From assembly GCF_044901685.1 (NCBI RefSeq), contig NZ_JBJDPS010000005.1:431159-495158 (forward strand): a stretch of 64,000 nt of DNA. The letters run 5' to 3'. The stretch comes from Micromonospora_G sp044901685. Its GTDB lineage: Bacteria > Actinomycetota > Actinomycetes > Mycobacteriales > Micromonosporaceae. Shown here in pieces: positions 15,932 to 26,370 of the stretch. Made by a program: the position numbers and the translations under genes. The notes beneath the pieces were generated by a model that was given only the letters and a program-made list of their open reading frames with translations, was not told the DNA's origin and did not search any database. Numbering within the stretch: the first letter of the stretch is position 1; the number at the start of each line of letters is the position of its first letter.

Positions 15932-18900
15932 ATGACCGAGATAAGTCCATCGACAACGTTAAGACGCGGGTCCGGCGGCAGAACGAGACGCCGCCGGATC
16001 CTGGTTCCGGTCATCGGGGTGCTCTCCCTGCTGGCCACCATGATCGCCGTACAGCCGGTCTGGGCGGTCACCTTCACCGTCAACAGCACCGCCGACGCGG
16101 TCGACGTCAACATCGGCAACGGCATCTGCCGGACCAGCGCCAACACCTGCACGCTGCGCGCCGCGATCCAGGAGGCGAACGCCACCCTGCCGGCCGACAC
16201 GATCCAGGTGCCGGCCGGGACGTACCAGATCACCCGAGCACCGGCCGGCGACAACGGCGACGACACCGGCGACCTCGACATCCTCAGCCCGCTCTCGATC
16301 ATCGGTGCCGGCGCGGCCGGCACCATCGTGGACGGCGGCCAGCCGCCGGCCGGTTCCCCGGCCGAGCGCCGGGGCCTGGACCGGCTGTTCGAGATCCACG
16401 ACAGCGCGGGCAACGTCACCGTCTCCGGAGTCACCCTCCGTGAGGGGTACGACGTGGAGCGCGGCGGTGCCGTGCTCAGCGAGACGAGCGGGGTGCTCCG
16501 GCTACAGGGCGTCTCGGTGCTGGACAGCTACGCCGGGGTCTCCGGCGGTGGGATCGACCTCGACGGCGAGGGCCGGGTCGAGATCACCGGCGCCACGATC
16601 AGGGGAAACGCGACCGGCGGCGACGGCGGTGGCATCTCCAACCAGCACGAGGTCGAGCTCTCGGTCACCGACACCGCGTTGACCCAGAACACCGCCGGTG
16701 CCGACGGCGGCGGGATCAGCAGCGTCTCCAAGACCCGGCTCACGCTCACCCGGGGCACCGTCTCGGGCAACGCCGCGCACGGCAGCGGCGGCGGTGTGCT
16801 GGCCGACTCGGAGCGGGCCAGCACTGTACGGAACACGGTCTTCACCGGCAACTCCGCCGGTGACCCGGTCTCCGGCGACGGCGGCGGTGCCGGCCTCTAC
16901 CTCGGCGGCAGCGGTGGCGCGACGGTCACCGGCGCCTCGTTCACCGAGAACGAGTCGATCGCCGAGGGCGGTGGGCTCGCCATCCACTCCGGCGGGCCGG
17001 TTACCGTCACCGACGCCCTGGTACGCGACAACAGCTCGGACGCGGGCGGCGGTGGTGTGGAGAACGACGGTATGCGGGTCACCCTGACCCGGCTCACCGT
17101 CACCGGCAACACCGCGGCGGCCGACGGCGGCGGCATCGAGAGCCAGGGCAGCGGCGCCTTCTCCATCATCGACAGCACGGTCAGCCAGAACAGCGCCGAG
17201 CACGGCGGCGGCTTCGCCAACGTCGCCGACGGCACGCTCCAGATCACCGGCTCCACCTTCTGGGACAACCGGGCCAGCCAGTACGGCGGCGGCATCTACA
17301 ACGCCAGCGACGCCGAGGCGCTGATCGAGAACACCACCTCGTCCGGGAACGTGGCCCAGGTTGCCGGTGGTGGTCTCTACACCGACGCGGACGCCGGACT
17401 GCGGGTGGTCAACGTGACCATCAACCGCAACGTCGCGCCGCACGGCGCCGGTATCGGCGACGAGCCGGGCGGTTCGGTCAACTACCCGGTCGAGCCGAGC
17501 CCGTCGGTGATCCTGCGCAACACCATCGTGGCCGGCAACCTCTACAGCCCCGAGTGCAGCTTCGCGGTCGGCTCCGAGGGCGGCAACCTGGACAGCGCCG
17601 ACTCCTGCTACCTGCGCGGCAGCCGGGACCGGTCGAACGCGGGCGAACCGAAGATCGACGCGATCGCGGACAACGGCGGCCCGTCCATGACACACGCGAT
17701 CCAGGACGACAGCTTCGCCCTGGACGGCGGCGTCGCCCCGTGTGCCACCGTCGACCAGCGGGGGGTCACCCGGCCGAAGAACACCACCTGCGACATCGGC
17801 GCGCTCGAACACGAGGGACCGTTCCCGGCGGCCGACCTGACCCCGCCGGAGACATCGGTCGCGTCCGGCCCCACCTTCGCGGCCGAGCGGGCCACGTTCA
17901 CCTTCGCCGGCACCGACAACGTCACCCCGGCGGCGGAACTGCTCTACGAGTGCCGGGTGCTCACCAACGACCCGACCGAGCCGCCGGACCCGCCGGACCC
18001 GACCGAGCCGCCGGACCCGGAGTTCATGTTCGTCGGCTGTCCGAACCCGTACGAGCTGCTCGACATCGAGCTGGGGCAGAACACCCTGGAGGTACGGGCG
18101 ATCGACCGGGCCGGCAACGTCGACCAGTCCCCGGCGGTCTGGATCTTCACCGGCGGCGACGACATCACGCCCCCGGAGACGACCTTCGCCAGCACCCCGC
18201 CGAACCCGAGCGCGGGACGTACGGCGATGTTCTCGTTCCTCGGCACCGACGACCTGACCCCGACCAACCTGCTCGAGTACGAGTGCCGGATCGACAGCAC
18301 CGACGAGCTGGCCTGGCTGGAGTGCGCCAGCCCGTGGAGCTTTTCCAACCTGACCACCGGCTCGCACACCGTGCAGGTACGGGCGATCGACGAGGGCGAC
18401 AACATCGACCCGACCCCGGCGACGTACACCTGGACGGTTGGCTCGCCGGCCGACTGCGACGCCTCGAACGTGATCCTCGGCGCGAACGCGGACGCCTGGA
18501 TCGACGAGTCGAACACCCAGGAGAACTTCGGCATCGCCGAGGGGCTCAGTGTCCGGTCGCGGGCGCCCGGCGAGGACGCCCGTACGCTGATCCGGTTCCC
18601 GCTCCCGACCGACGTGCCGGCGGCGTGCGAGCTGACCGGGGCGACCCTGCGGATGCACGCGAACGGTGACGTGGGTCGGACGCTGGAGGCGGTCCCGATC
18701 GGCGCCGCCTGGTCCGAGATGCAGGTGACCTGGGCGAACCAGCCGGGGACCGTCGGCGTCGCGGCGACCACCGGCTCCGGTTCCGGGTTCCGGGAGTGGA
18801 ACGTGACCGGCCAGGTCGCGGCGATGCTCGGCGGGGCGCCGAACCACGGCTTCCTGATCCGGGACTCGGCCGAGGAGGGTGAGGGGGACGACTCCTCGTT

Positions 18901-21900
18901 CGCCTCGCGCAACACGATCGCCGAACCGCCGCAGGTGCCGCAGCTCGTACTCCGCTTCGACGGTCCGGGAGCACCGCAGCCGCCGGCCCCGCCGGCCCCG
19001 GTCGCGACGACGGTCACCTGCGGGCAGGTGCTGACCCAGAGCACCCGTCTGCTCAACGACCTGACCAACTGTCCGCTGGACGGGTTGGTGGTCGGGGCGC
19101 CGAACATCGAGATCGACCTCGACGGGCACACCGTCGACGGGCCGGGCTACTTCCCCGGTCAGCCGGGTTCGCCGATCGAACTGCCGGAACTCGGCGGCCC
19201 GGCGGGCGTACGCAACGTCGGCTTCGAGAACGTGGTGGTCACCGGCGGGACCGTGCAGCAGTTCGCGTACGGCGTCTCGGTGATGGCCGGCTCCCGGTTC
19301 AACCTCTACGAAGGGCTGACCGTACGGGACAACGCGGTCGCCGGGATCGAGCTCTCCAACGCCGACGACGGCCGCAACGCCAACCAGGTACGTGGCAACA
19401 CGTTCACCGGCAACGAGATCGGGGTCTCCCTGGTCGCCGGCTCGGAGAACAGCGTGCTGGCGGAGAACAGCTTCACCGGCAACCTCGGGGTGGCGCTCTG
19501 GATGCAGGACGCCAGCGGGCACCTGATCGAGGAGAACACGGTCAGCGGCGTGACCGCCGACCCGACCGTCGGCAGTGACGGCGGTTTCCTGCTGGAGGAC
19601 GCCCGCGACAACCGGCTGCTCGGCAACACGCTCGCCGACACCGGTGACGGCGGCATCGTCATCACCGAGGGTTCGCACCGTAACCGGGTCGAGGGCAACA
19701 CGATGACCCGTACCGGCGACGCCGGGGTGACGGTGGAGGACTCCGACGAGATCCAGGTGATCGGGAACGTCTCGCACCTGGCCGCCGACTCCGGCATCGG
19801 GCTCGGCGGGTCCAGCGGCAGCGTGGTGCGGGACAACGACGTCCGGTACAACCCGGGTGGCGTGGAACTGGAGGGCTCCAGCGACAACCTGGTCGAGCGG
19901 AACGACGCCAGCTTCTCCGGTGGCGCGGGCATCTCGGTCGGGCCGGGCTCGCTGCGCAACCGGGTCATCGACAACGTGGTCAACGGCTCGGCCGGCGGCG
20001 GCATCTCGGTCGAGGGCGCGGCGGTAGACCCAGAGGGAGTGCCGCTGGGCGCGAACGTGGTCGAGCGGAACGAGGTGATCGGCAACCAGGGCGACGGCAT
20101 CTCGGTCCCGGAGGCCGGACACCGGCTGGCCGACAACGTGGTCCACCACAACGCCGCGTTCGGCATCGACGCGGCCGAGGAGGGCACCATCGACGGCGGC
20201 GGCAACGTCGCCAGCGGCAACGGCGAACCGGAGCAGTGCCGGGGCGTGGTCTGCGGCACCGGTACGCCGGGCCAACCGCCGGCACCGGACCTCACCGGGC
20301 CGGACACCGTGCTGACCACGACGCCGCCGAACCCGAGCAGCAGTCTCGGCAGCATCCACTTCGGGTTCACCGGCACCGACAACGTCGCCCCGCCCACGGC
20401 GCTGCGTTACCAGTGCCGGCTGGACCCGCCGCCGGACCCGCCGGCACCCGAGCCGGAGCCCGGTGAGCCGCCGCAGCCGCCGGACGTCGACAACTGGGTC
20501 GAGTGTGTCAGCCTGACCTCGTACCACTTCCTCTTCGCTGGGGTGCACCGGTTCGAGGTACGGGCGATCGACCCGTCGGACAACGTCGACCTGACCCCGG
20601 CGACGTACACCTGGACCGTGGCGGCGGTGCCGCCCGGCCCGGACTCGACGCCGCCGAACACCACCATCTTCTCCACGCCGGACCAGGCGAGCACGACCCC
20701 GGTCGCCGTCTTCGGCTTCCGGGGCAGTGACAACGCCTCGCCCGGCCCGAACCTGAGTTACCAGTGCCGGCTCGACGGCGCGGCGTTCGGCCCGTGCCTG
20801 AGCCCGAAGACCTACTCCGGGCTGGCGCTCGGCGTGCACGTCTTCGAGGTGCGGGCGGTGGACCTGGCCGGCAACGTCGACCCGACGCCGGCCGCGTACA
20901 CCTGGACCATCTCGCCGGCCCCGGCGGACAGCACCCCGCCGGACACCACGATCGACTCGGCCCCCGACGCCACCACCGTCAGTACGGACGCGAGCTTCTC
21001 CTTCTCGGCGAGCGAGGCGGGCTCGACGTTCGAGTGTTCCCTGGACGGCTCGGCATTCACCCCGTGCGTCTCGCCCCAGGTCCACGTCGGGCTCTGGGCG
21101 ACCGACCACGAGTTCCGGGTGCGCGCCACCGACCCGGCCGGCAACACCGACCCGACCCCGGCGGCGCACGCCTGGTCGATTCGGCCGGCGCCGGTGCCGA
21201 CGCAGGTCACCTGCGGCCAGACGCTCACCCAGAGCGTGCTGCTCACCAACGGGCTGACCAACTGCGGCAACGCCGGCCTGGTGGTCGGCGCGGCGGGCAT
21301 CACCATCGACCTGAACGGGTTTGGGATCGACGGAATCGGGCAGGGCGTCGGCATCCGGAACAACGGACACGACCAGGTGACGATCACCAACGGCTCGATC
21401 GGCGGCTTCGACTACGGCCTCCAGTTGAACGCCGGCACGGCCGGCAACATCCTCACCAGCCTGACCCTCACCGGGAACCAGGAGGCGGGCATCCAGTTCG
21501 TCGACGCGGACAACGGCAGCGCGGGCAACCTGGTCCGGGGCAACGAACTGACCCAGAACGCGACCGGCATCGTGCTGGCCGGCGGCACCCAGGGCGCCCT
21601 GCTGCTGAACAACACGATCACCGGCAGTTCGCTCCAGGGCATCCACCTGGTGGGCGCCAGCGGCAACCGGATCGAGGAGAACCGGGTCACCGGGTCCAGC
21701 GGGACCGGGCTGTGGCTGGAGGGCTCCAGCAACAACACGGTGCTCGGCAACACCGTCGGCGACAACTCCGACCCGGCGGTGATCCTGGAGGCGGCGTCGA
21801 ACGGCAACCGGTTGGAGGGCAACGAGCTGACCGAGAGCGAATCCGGCCTGTCGATCGTCGAGTCCAGCGGGAACGACGCCATCGCGAACGTGGTGACCAA

Positions 21901-24544
21901 CCACAGCGACGGCGGAATCACGCTGGAGGCGGCGCAGAACAACGTACTGCGCGGCAACGACGTACGGTTCAACAGCACCGGGATCGAGCTGGACCAGTCG
22001 TCCGGCAACCGGATCGAGTCGAACGACGCCAGCGACTCCTCGTCGACCGGCATCGCGCTCGGCTCGGGGTCGCTGAACAACGTGGTGACCCTGAACACCG
22101 CCAGTGGCAACTCCTCCGAGGGCATCTCGGTGGAGGCCGAGGTGCTGCCGGAGAGCACCGAACCGGGCAACGTCATCGACCGGAACACCGCCGGCAACAA
22201 CAACAGTGACGGCATCTCGGTCAACAAGGCCGGTCACCGGATCTCGGCCAACACGGCGAACAACAACGGCGGCTGGGGCATCTACGCGGAGACCGGCAAC
22301 GTCGACGGCGGTGGCAACCGGGCCACCGGCAACACCGAACCGATGCAGTGTTACCAGATCTCCTGCGACGGTTCGGCACCGACGCCGCCGGAGGTCGCGC
22401 CACCGGACACGTTGATCGTCGACGAGCCGCCGAACCCGAGCAACAGCACCTCGGCGAGCTTCACCTTCACCGGGATCGACGACAACACCGCACTGTTCGA
22501 CCTCGGGTTCGAGTGCCGTCTGGACAGCACCAGCGAGGCCGCCTGGACCGAGTGCGAGAACCCGCAGACGTACGGCAACCTGGCCGCGGGCACGCACACG
22601 TTCCAGGTACGGGCGGTGGACCTGTCCGACAAGGTCGACCCGACACCGGCGACGTACACCTGGGTGGTGGCGCTCTCGCCGCCCGGCGTACCGCCGGTGA
22701 GCACGATCAGTGCCGGGCCGACCGCCCAGACCGCGGCTCGTACGGCGTTGTTCACCTTCTTCGCCAACGAGGACGCCACCTTCGAGTGCGCGTTGGACGG
22801 GGCGGCGTTCGCCGGCTGCGTCTCCCCGGTGCTCTACGAGGACCTGCTCCCCGGCACGCACGAGTTCCAGGTCCGGGCGCGGGACGCGGAGGGCAACGTC
22901 GAACCGACGCCGGCCACCCGGACCTGGACGATCACCGGCCCGCCGGTGGTCACCCTGGTGGTCGCACCGGCGGCGGAGGATCCGAGTACGACCGCCACGT
23001 TCGCCTTCGTGGCGAACGAGCCGGTGGCCCGGTTCGAGTGCTCGCTCGACCTGGCGCCGTTCACCACCTGCACCTCTCCGGCGGACTTCGCCAACCTGGC
23101 CATCGGCGACCACTACCTGCGGGTACGCGCGGTGGACCTGGACGGGGTCACCTCGACCGAGGAGGAGATGGCCGAGCACGAGTGGGCGGTGGTCCCGGGT
23201 CCGGACGCCACCCCGCCGGAGACGGTGGTGAACACAGGGCCGGCGAACCCGAGCACGGTCACCTCGGCGAGCTTCACCTTCTCCGGTACGGACAACGTCA
23301 CCGCACCGGCCGGACTGCTCTTCGAATGCCGCCTCGACAGCCAGAACGAGGCCGACTTCGTGGAGTGTGTCAGCCCGCACGGCTATCCGAACCTGGACCT
23401 GCCGGCGGCGCTGGAGCCGGGGCCGCACGTGTTCGAGGTGCGGGCGGTCGACCAGGAGGACAACGTCGACCTCACCCCGGCGACCTACTCCTGGACGGTG
23501 GCCGGTACGCCGACCGCGCCGCAGACCACCATCAGCGCCGCGCCGGACCTCAGCACCACCAGCACCACGGCCACCTTCACCTTCAGCTCCAGCCAGCCGG
23601 GCTCGACCTTCGAGTGCGCGCTGGACGGGGCGGCGTTCGCCCCGTGCGTCTCGCCCCGGACGCTGACCGGGCTCGCCGTCGGTGACCACTCGTTCGAGGT
23701 ACGGGCGGTCAACGGGAGTGGGGCCGGTGACCAGAGTCCGGCGGTCTTCGAGTGGACGGTGGAGCCACCGCCGGACACGACCGCGCCGGAGACCTCGATC
23801 GTCGGCACCCCGCCGGCGACGACGACCAGTCCGACTGCGGCGTTCACCTTCACCGCGAACGAGCCGGGCACGACCTTCGAGTGCTCGCTCGACGGGGCGG
23901 CGTTCGGCGCCTGCGTCTCTCCGGTCAACTACACCGGGATGGTGGCCGGAAACCACCAGTTCCGGGTACGCGGAACCGACCCGGCCGGCAACCTGGACGG
24001 CACCCCGGCGACGTACTCCTGGACGGTCTCCGCGCCGCCGAGTTGCGCGTCGCCGGGATCGGTGACGCTCGGGGCGAACGCCGACAGTTGGGTGTTGCAG
24101 TCCTCGTCGTCGAGCAACTACGGCCAGGACTCGTCGATCAAGGTGGACAGCAAGTCGGGCAACAACGCCCGGGTGCTGGTCCGGTTCAACCTGCCGGCCA
24201 TCCCGTCGGGCTGCCAGGTGGTCGACGCGCGGCTGCGGCTCTACTCCGGCTCGTACAAGACCGGACGGACGTTGCAGGCGATCCCGCTCGGGGCCACCTG
24301 GTCCGAGGCGAACGTCCGGTGGAACAACCAACCGGCGACCACCGGCACGGCGGCCACCACGGCGTCGGGCAACGGCTACCGCGAGTGGGTGGTTCCGACG
24401 CAGGTCGGCGGCATGTACGCGACCGGCAACTTCGGGTTCCTGATCCGGGACAGCGTGGAGAACGCCAACGGGATGGAGCAGGCGTTCAACAGTCGCGAGA
24501 AGGGAAGCGACAACCCACCCCGGTTGGTGATCACCTTTGGCTGA
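15932..24544 (+). CDS. giant secreted beta-helix / Ig-like / DNRLRE protein (2870 residues)
   Basis: One uninterrupted reading frame of 8.6 kb. A long signal peptide ends near residue 46 (ATMIAVQPVWA). Residues 47-640 form a first beta-helix of the choice-of-anchor-Q type: CTLRAAIQEANA at the start, many GNxAxGxGGG-like coils and DQRGVTRP...CDIGALE at the end. Two Ig-like units (650-835) lead to a DNRLRE domain (838-1011). A NosD-type beta-helix (1026-1443) follows, three Ig-like units, a second NosD-type helix (1758-2146), six Ig-like units (2156-2701) and a C-terminal DNRLRE domain (2703-2870). The Ig-like units share FECxLDGAAFxxC and HxFxVRAxDxAGNxDPTPA. There is no sortase signal or C-terminal membrane anchor. 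Adhesion, biofilm or polysaccharide binding/cleavage are possible; function is unknown. GGGGG just before the ATG may serve as ribosome binding site. Confidence 0.9.
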   Translation: MTEISPSTTLRRGSGGRTRRRRILVPVIGVLSLLATMIAVQPVWAVTFTVNSTADAVDVNIGNGICRTSANTCTLRAAIQEANATLPADTIQVPAGTYQITRAPAGDNGDDTGDLDILSPLSIIGAGAAGTIVDGGQPPAGSPAERRGLDRLFEIHDSAGNVTVSGVTLREGYDVERGGAVLSETSGVLRLQGVSVLDSYAGVSGGGIDLDGEGRVEITGATIRGNATGGDGGGISNQHEVELSVTDTALTQNTAGADGGGISSVSKTRLTLTRGTVSGNAAHGSGGGVLADSERASTVRNTVFTGNSAGDPVSGDGGGAGLYLGGSGGATVTGASFTENESIAEGGGLAIHSGGPVTVTDALVRDNSSDAGGGGVENDGMRVTLTRLTVTGNTAAADGGGIESQGSGAFSIIDSTVSQNSAEHGGGFANVADGTLQITGSTFWDNRASQYGGGIYNASDAEALIENTTSSGNVAQVAGGGLYTDADAGLRVVNVTINRNVAPHGAGIGDEPGGSVNYPVEPSPSVILRNTIVAGNLYSPECSFAVGSEGGNLDSADSCYLRGSRDRSNAGEPKIDAIADNGGPSMTHAIQDDSFALDGGVAPCATVDQRGVTRPKNTTCDIGALEHEGPFPAADLTPPETSVASGPTFAAERATFTFAGTDNVTPAAELLYECRVLTNDPTEPPDPPDPTEPPDPEFMFVGCPNPYELLDIELGQNTLEVRAIDRAGNVDQSPAVWIFTGGDDITPPETTFASTPPNPSAGRTAMFSFLGTDDLTPTNLLEYECRIDSTDELAWLECASPWSFSNLTTGSHTVQVRAIDEGDNIDPTPATYTWTVGSPADCDASNVILGANADAWIDESNTQENFGIAEGLSVRSRAPGEDARTLIRFPLPTDVPAACELTGATLRMHANGDVGRTLEAVPIGAAWSEMQVTWANQPGTVGVAATTGSGSGFREWNVTGQVAAMLGGAPNHGFLIRDSAEEGEGDDSSFASRNTIAEPPQVPQLVLRFDGPGAPQPPAPPAPVATTVTCGQVLTQSTRLLNDLTNCPLDGLVVGAPNIEIDLDGHTVDGPGYFPGQPGSPIELPELGGPAGVRNVGFENVVVTGGTVQQFAYGVSVMAGSRFNLYEGLTVRDNAVAGIELSNADDGRNANQVRGNTFTGNEIGVSLVAGSENSVLAENSFTGNLGVALWMQDASGHLIEENTVSGVTADPTVGSDGGFLLEDARDNRLLGNTLADTGDGGIVITEGSHRNRVEGNTMTRTGDAGVTVEDSDEIQVIGNVSHLAADSGIGLGGSSGSVVRDNDVRYNPGGVELEGSSDNLVERNDASFSGGAGISVGPGSLRNRVIDNVVNGSAGGGISVEGAAVDPEGVPLGANVVERNEVIGNQGDGISVPEAGHRLADNVVHHNAAFGIDAAEEGTIDGGGNVASGNGEPEQCRGVVCGTGTPGQPPAPDLTGPDTVLTTTPPNPSSSLGSIHFGFTGTDNVAPPTALRYQCRLDPPPDPPAPEPEPGEPPQPPDVDNWVECVSLTSYHFLFAGVHRFEVRAIDPSDNVDLTPATYTWTVAAVPPGPDSTPPNTTIFSTPDQASTTPVAVFGFRGSDNASPGPNLSYQCRLDGAAFGPCLSPKTYSGLALGVHVFEVRAVDLAGNVDPTPAAYTWTISPAPADSTPPDTTIDSAPDATTVSTDASFSFSASEAGSTFECSLDGSAFTPCVSPQVHVGLWATDHEFRVRATDPAGNTDPTPAAHAWSIRPAPVPTQVTCGQTLTQSVLLTNGLTNCGNAGLVVGAAGITIDLNGFGIDGIGQGVGIRNNGHDQVTITNGSIGGFDYGLQLNAGTAGNILTSLTLTGNQEAGIQFVDADNGSAGNLVRGNELTQNATGIVLAGGTQGALLLNNTITGSSLQGIHLVGASGNRIEENRVTGSSGTGLWLEGSSNNTVLGNTVGDNSDPAVILEAASNGNRLEGNELTESESGLSIVESSGNDAIANVVTNHSDGGITLEAAQNNVLRGNDVRFNSTGIELDQSSGNRIESNDASDSSSTGIALGSGSLNNVVTLNTASGNSSEGISVEAEVLPESTEPGNVIDRNTAGNNNSDGISVNKAGHRISANTANNNGGWGIYAETGNVDGGGNRATGNTEPMQCYQISCDGSAPTPPEVAPPDTLIVDEPPNPSNSTSASFTFTGIDDNTALFDLGFECRLDSTSEAAWTECENPQTYGNLAAGTHTFQVRAVDLSDKVDPTPATYTWVVALSPPGVPPVSTISAGPTAQTAARTALFTFFANEDATFECALDGAAFAGCVSPVLYEDLLPGTHEFQVRARDAEGNVEPTPATRTWTITGPPVVTLVVAPAAEDPSTTATFAFVANEPVARFECSLDLAPFTTCTSPADFANLAIGDHYLRVRAVDLDGVTSTEEEMAEHEWAVVPGPDATPPETVVNTGPANPSTVTSASFTFSGTDNVTAPAGLLFECRLDSQNEADFVECVSPHGYPNLDLPAALEPGPHVFEVRAVDQEDNVDLTPATYSWTVAGTPTAPQTTISAAPDLSTTSTTATFTFSSSQPGSTFECALDGAAFAPCVSPRTLTGLAVGDHSFEVRAVNGSGAGDQSPAVFEWTVEPPPDTTAPETSIVGTPPATTTSPTAAFTFTANEPGTTFECSLDGAAFGACVSPVNYTGMVAGNHQFRVRGTDPAGNLDGTPATYSWTVSAPPSCASPGSVTLGANADSWVLQSSSSSNYGQDSSIKVDSKSGNNARVLVRFNLPAIPSGCQVVDARLRLYSGSYKTGRTLQAIPLGATWSEANVRWNNQPATTGTAATTASGNGYREWVVPTQVGGMYATGNFGFLIRDSVENANGMEQAFNSREKGSDNPPRLVITFG

Positions 24545-24573
24545 CGCCTCGTGCTGATCCGCCTCGCCGTTGA

Positions 24574-24632
24574 GGTGTAAGGAAGGGCCCCTTATTAACG
24601 CTATGCGTTAATAAGGGGCCCTTCCTTACACC
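24574..24632. repeat. long perfect palindrome, copy 2
   Basis: Arms 24574-24601 and 24605-24632 (28 bp) are perfectly complementary around the loop TAT and identical in sequence to the core of copy 1 at 13011. It starts 30 bp after the giant gene's stop and probably terminates that very long transcript. Confidence 0.97.
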
Positions 24633-24891
24633 CGGCTGGGGCGTCGGGTGAGCGCCGCCGTCCTTGAAGATGAACTGAAGTTGAACAATGCGTGAATGAC
24701 GGTGGGATATCGAGTAAGAGAGGCTAGTCGGAACGGCCATTCGTGGCCGAGTGCCGGCCGAGTTGCTCAAGCCATTCGATGAATCCCGATGCCTCTACTT
24801 CGGACGTACGATGCGTTAGGGCGCCGACACGTGGTGGTGAGCTGGTTGTGCCCACCGCATCCGCCGAGTGCTTCGTGGAGGAGATTGTCCG
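24633..24891. other. non-coding region upstream of the second two-component system
   Basis: About 260 bp with no gene. The part from 24660 to 24730 is markedly lower in GC than the surroundings and contains the 11-bp direct repeat at 24665-24686. The rest holds no feature I can name. Confidence 0.6.
24665..24686. promoter_or_regulatory. 11-bp tandem direct repeat, candidate response-regulator site
   Basis: TGAAGATGAAC is followed immediately by TGAAGTTGAAC (10 of 11 identical). Abutting 11-bp direct repeats are the usual recognition layout of OmpR/PhoB-type regulators. It lies about 206 bp upstream of the kinase start. Confidence 0.55.
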
Positions 24892-26370
24892 ATGCTGGGT
24901 CGCTCCGGCTGGTCCCGTGTCGCCAGGAGCATCCACACGCGCATCCTGCTCTCGTACATCGCCCTGATCGTCCTGGCCGGCGGGCTCTGCGTGATCGCCG
25001 TTCACGAGGTTCTGGTGATCAGGCTGGAGACCCGGGTCGCCGAGGCGGTGCAGCAGGAGTTCCAGGAGATCAACCGGTTGCTCGCCGACGGCCGTGATCC
25101 CCTCACCGGGGCCGCCTTCACCTCCGTACAACCGGTCTTCGACACCTACTTCCGGCGTAACGTGCCGAGTCAGGAGGAGGCGGTGCTCGCCTTCGCCGAC
25201 GGCCAGTTGCACCACGCCGCGTTGACTCGGTTCCCGATCGACCGGATACCCGAACCGACCATGGGGGTCTTCGCCACCTCCGCGCGCTCGTACGCGCCGG
25301 GCGCCGGTCTGCCACCGATCGACACGTACCGGACCCGTCTCGGTGAGGCGTACTACGGGATCCTGCCGGTCCGGGTGGGTGCGAGCAGTGGCGCCTTCGT
25401 GGTGACGATCCTGCCGGTGAGCCAGCGTCGGGAGATCGCCGACCTGCAGACGTACGGCGCCGGTGCGGTGCTCGGGGTGCTCGTGCTCGCCTCCGGCTGC
25501 GCCTGGCTGCTCACCGGCCGGATGCTCGGCCCGGTACGGCAGCTCACCGAGACCGCCCGGCTGATCTCCCAGTCGGACCTGACTCGGCGCATCCCGGTGG
25601 GTCGGCAGCGCGAGGCCGCCGAGATGGCGCTGACCTTCAACGCGATGCTCGACCGGCTGGAGGCGGTCTTCCGGCGGGAGCGGGAGTTCATCCTCGACGC
25701 GAGCCACGAACTGCGCGGCCCGCTGACCATCTCGATGGGCAACCTCAGCATGCTCGACCCCGAGGAGACCGATCTCCCGGAGTGGCGGTCCACCATCGCG
25801 TTGGTCACCGACGAGTTGGAGCGGATGGGGCGGATCGTCGGCGACCTGCAACTGCTCGCGGACGTCGCGCACCCGCAGTTCCTGCAACCGGAGCGGATCG
25901 ACGTCGAGCTGTTCGTCGCGGAGCTGGCGGTGAAACTGAGCGCGCTGGCCCCCCGACGATGGCACGTGGACGACCTGGGCGCCGGCATCGTGGTCGCCGA
26001 CCGGCACCGGCTCACCGAAGCGGTGATCAACCTCGCCGACAACGCCGTACGGCACACCGAGGACAGCGAGGTGGTCGCGCTCGGCGCGGCCGTGACCGGC
26101 ACCGAGTTCCGACTCTGGGTACGCGACACCGGCTGCGGTGTGCCCCTGGAGGACCAGGCGCACATCTTCGACCGGTTCCGCCGGGGCACCCACGCGCACC
26201 TGCGCTACCCCGGCTCCGGCCTCGGCCTCTCCATCGTCCGCGCGATCGCCGAGTCGCACGGCGGGCGGGCCGAACTGCACAGCCGGCCCGGTGCCGGCGC
26301 CACCTTCACCCTGGTGATACCCCGACAGACGAGGGAGGGCTGGCACGATGGCCAGGATTCTGATCGCTGA
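24892..26370 (+). CDS. sensor histidine kinase (second two-component system)
   Basis: A 492-residue membrane kinase: N-terminal helix (ILLSYIALIVLAGGLCVIAV), extracytoplasmic sensor domain of about 125 residues, second helix (AVLGVLVLASGCAWLLTG), HAMP domain, H-box DASHELRGPLTISMG (His272), N-box INLADNAVRH, G1 DTGCGVPLED and G2 GSGLGLSIV. The ATG at 24892 follows GGAGGAG by 8 nt; a GTG at 24868 lacks such a site. It overlaps the regulator gene by 23 nt. Unlike the first system, the kinase precedes the regulator. The sensor domain begins with DPLTGAAF where the first kinase has DPTSGQPFG, supporting common ancestry. Signal unknown. Confidence 0.93.
   Translation: MLGRSGWSRVARSIHTRILLSYIALIVLAGGLCVIAVHEVLVIRLETRVAEAVQQEFQEINRLLADGRDPLTGAAFTSVQPVFDTYFRRNVPSQEEAVLAFADGQLHHAALTRFPIDRIPEPTMGVFATSARSYAPGAGLPPIDTYRTRLGEAYYGILPVRVGASSGAFVVTILPVSQRREIADLQTYGAGAVLGVLVLASGCAWLLTGRMLGPVRQLTETARLISQSDLTRRIPVGRQREAAEMALTFNAMLDRLEAVFRREREFILDASHELRGPLTISMGNLSMLDPEETDLPEWRSTIALVTDELERMGRIVGDLQLLADVAHPQFLQPERIDVELFVAELAVKLSALAPRRWHVDDLGAGIVVADRHRLTEAVINLADNAVRHTEDSEVVALGAAVTGTEFRLWVRDTGCGVPLEDQAHIFDRFRRGTHAHLRYPGSGLGLSIVRAIAESHGGRAELHSRPGAGATFTLVIPRQTREGWHDGQDSDR

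Noticed and set aside
16502..24331. A 2609-codon open frame antisense to the giant secreted protein gene.
   Set aside because: Arg/Val/Gly/His-rich composition with no domain, caused by GC-rich third positions of the real gene. The sense strand gives a signal peptide and clear repeated domains.
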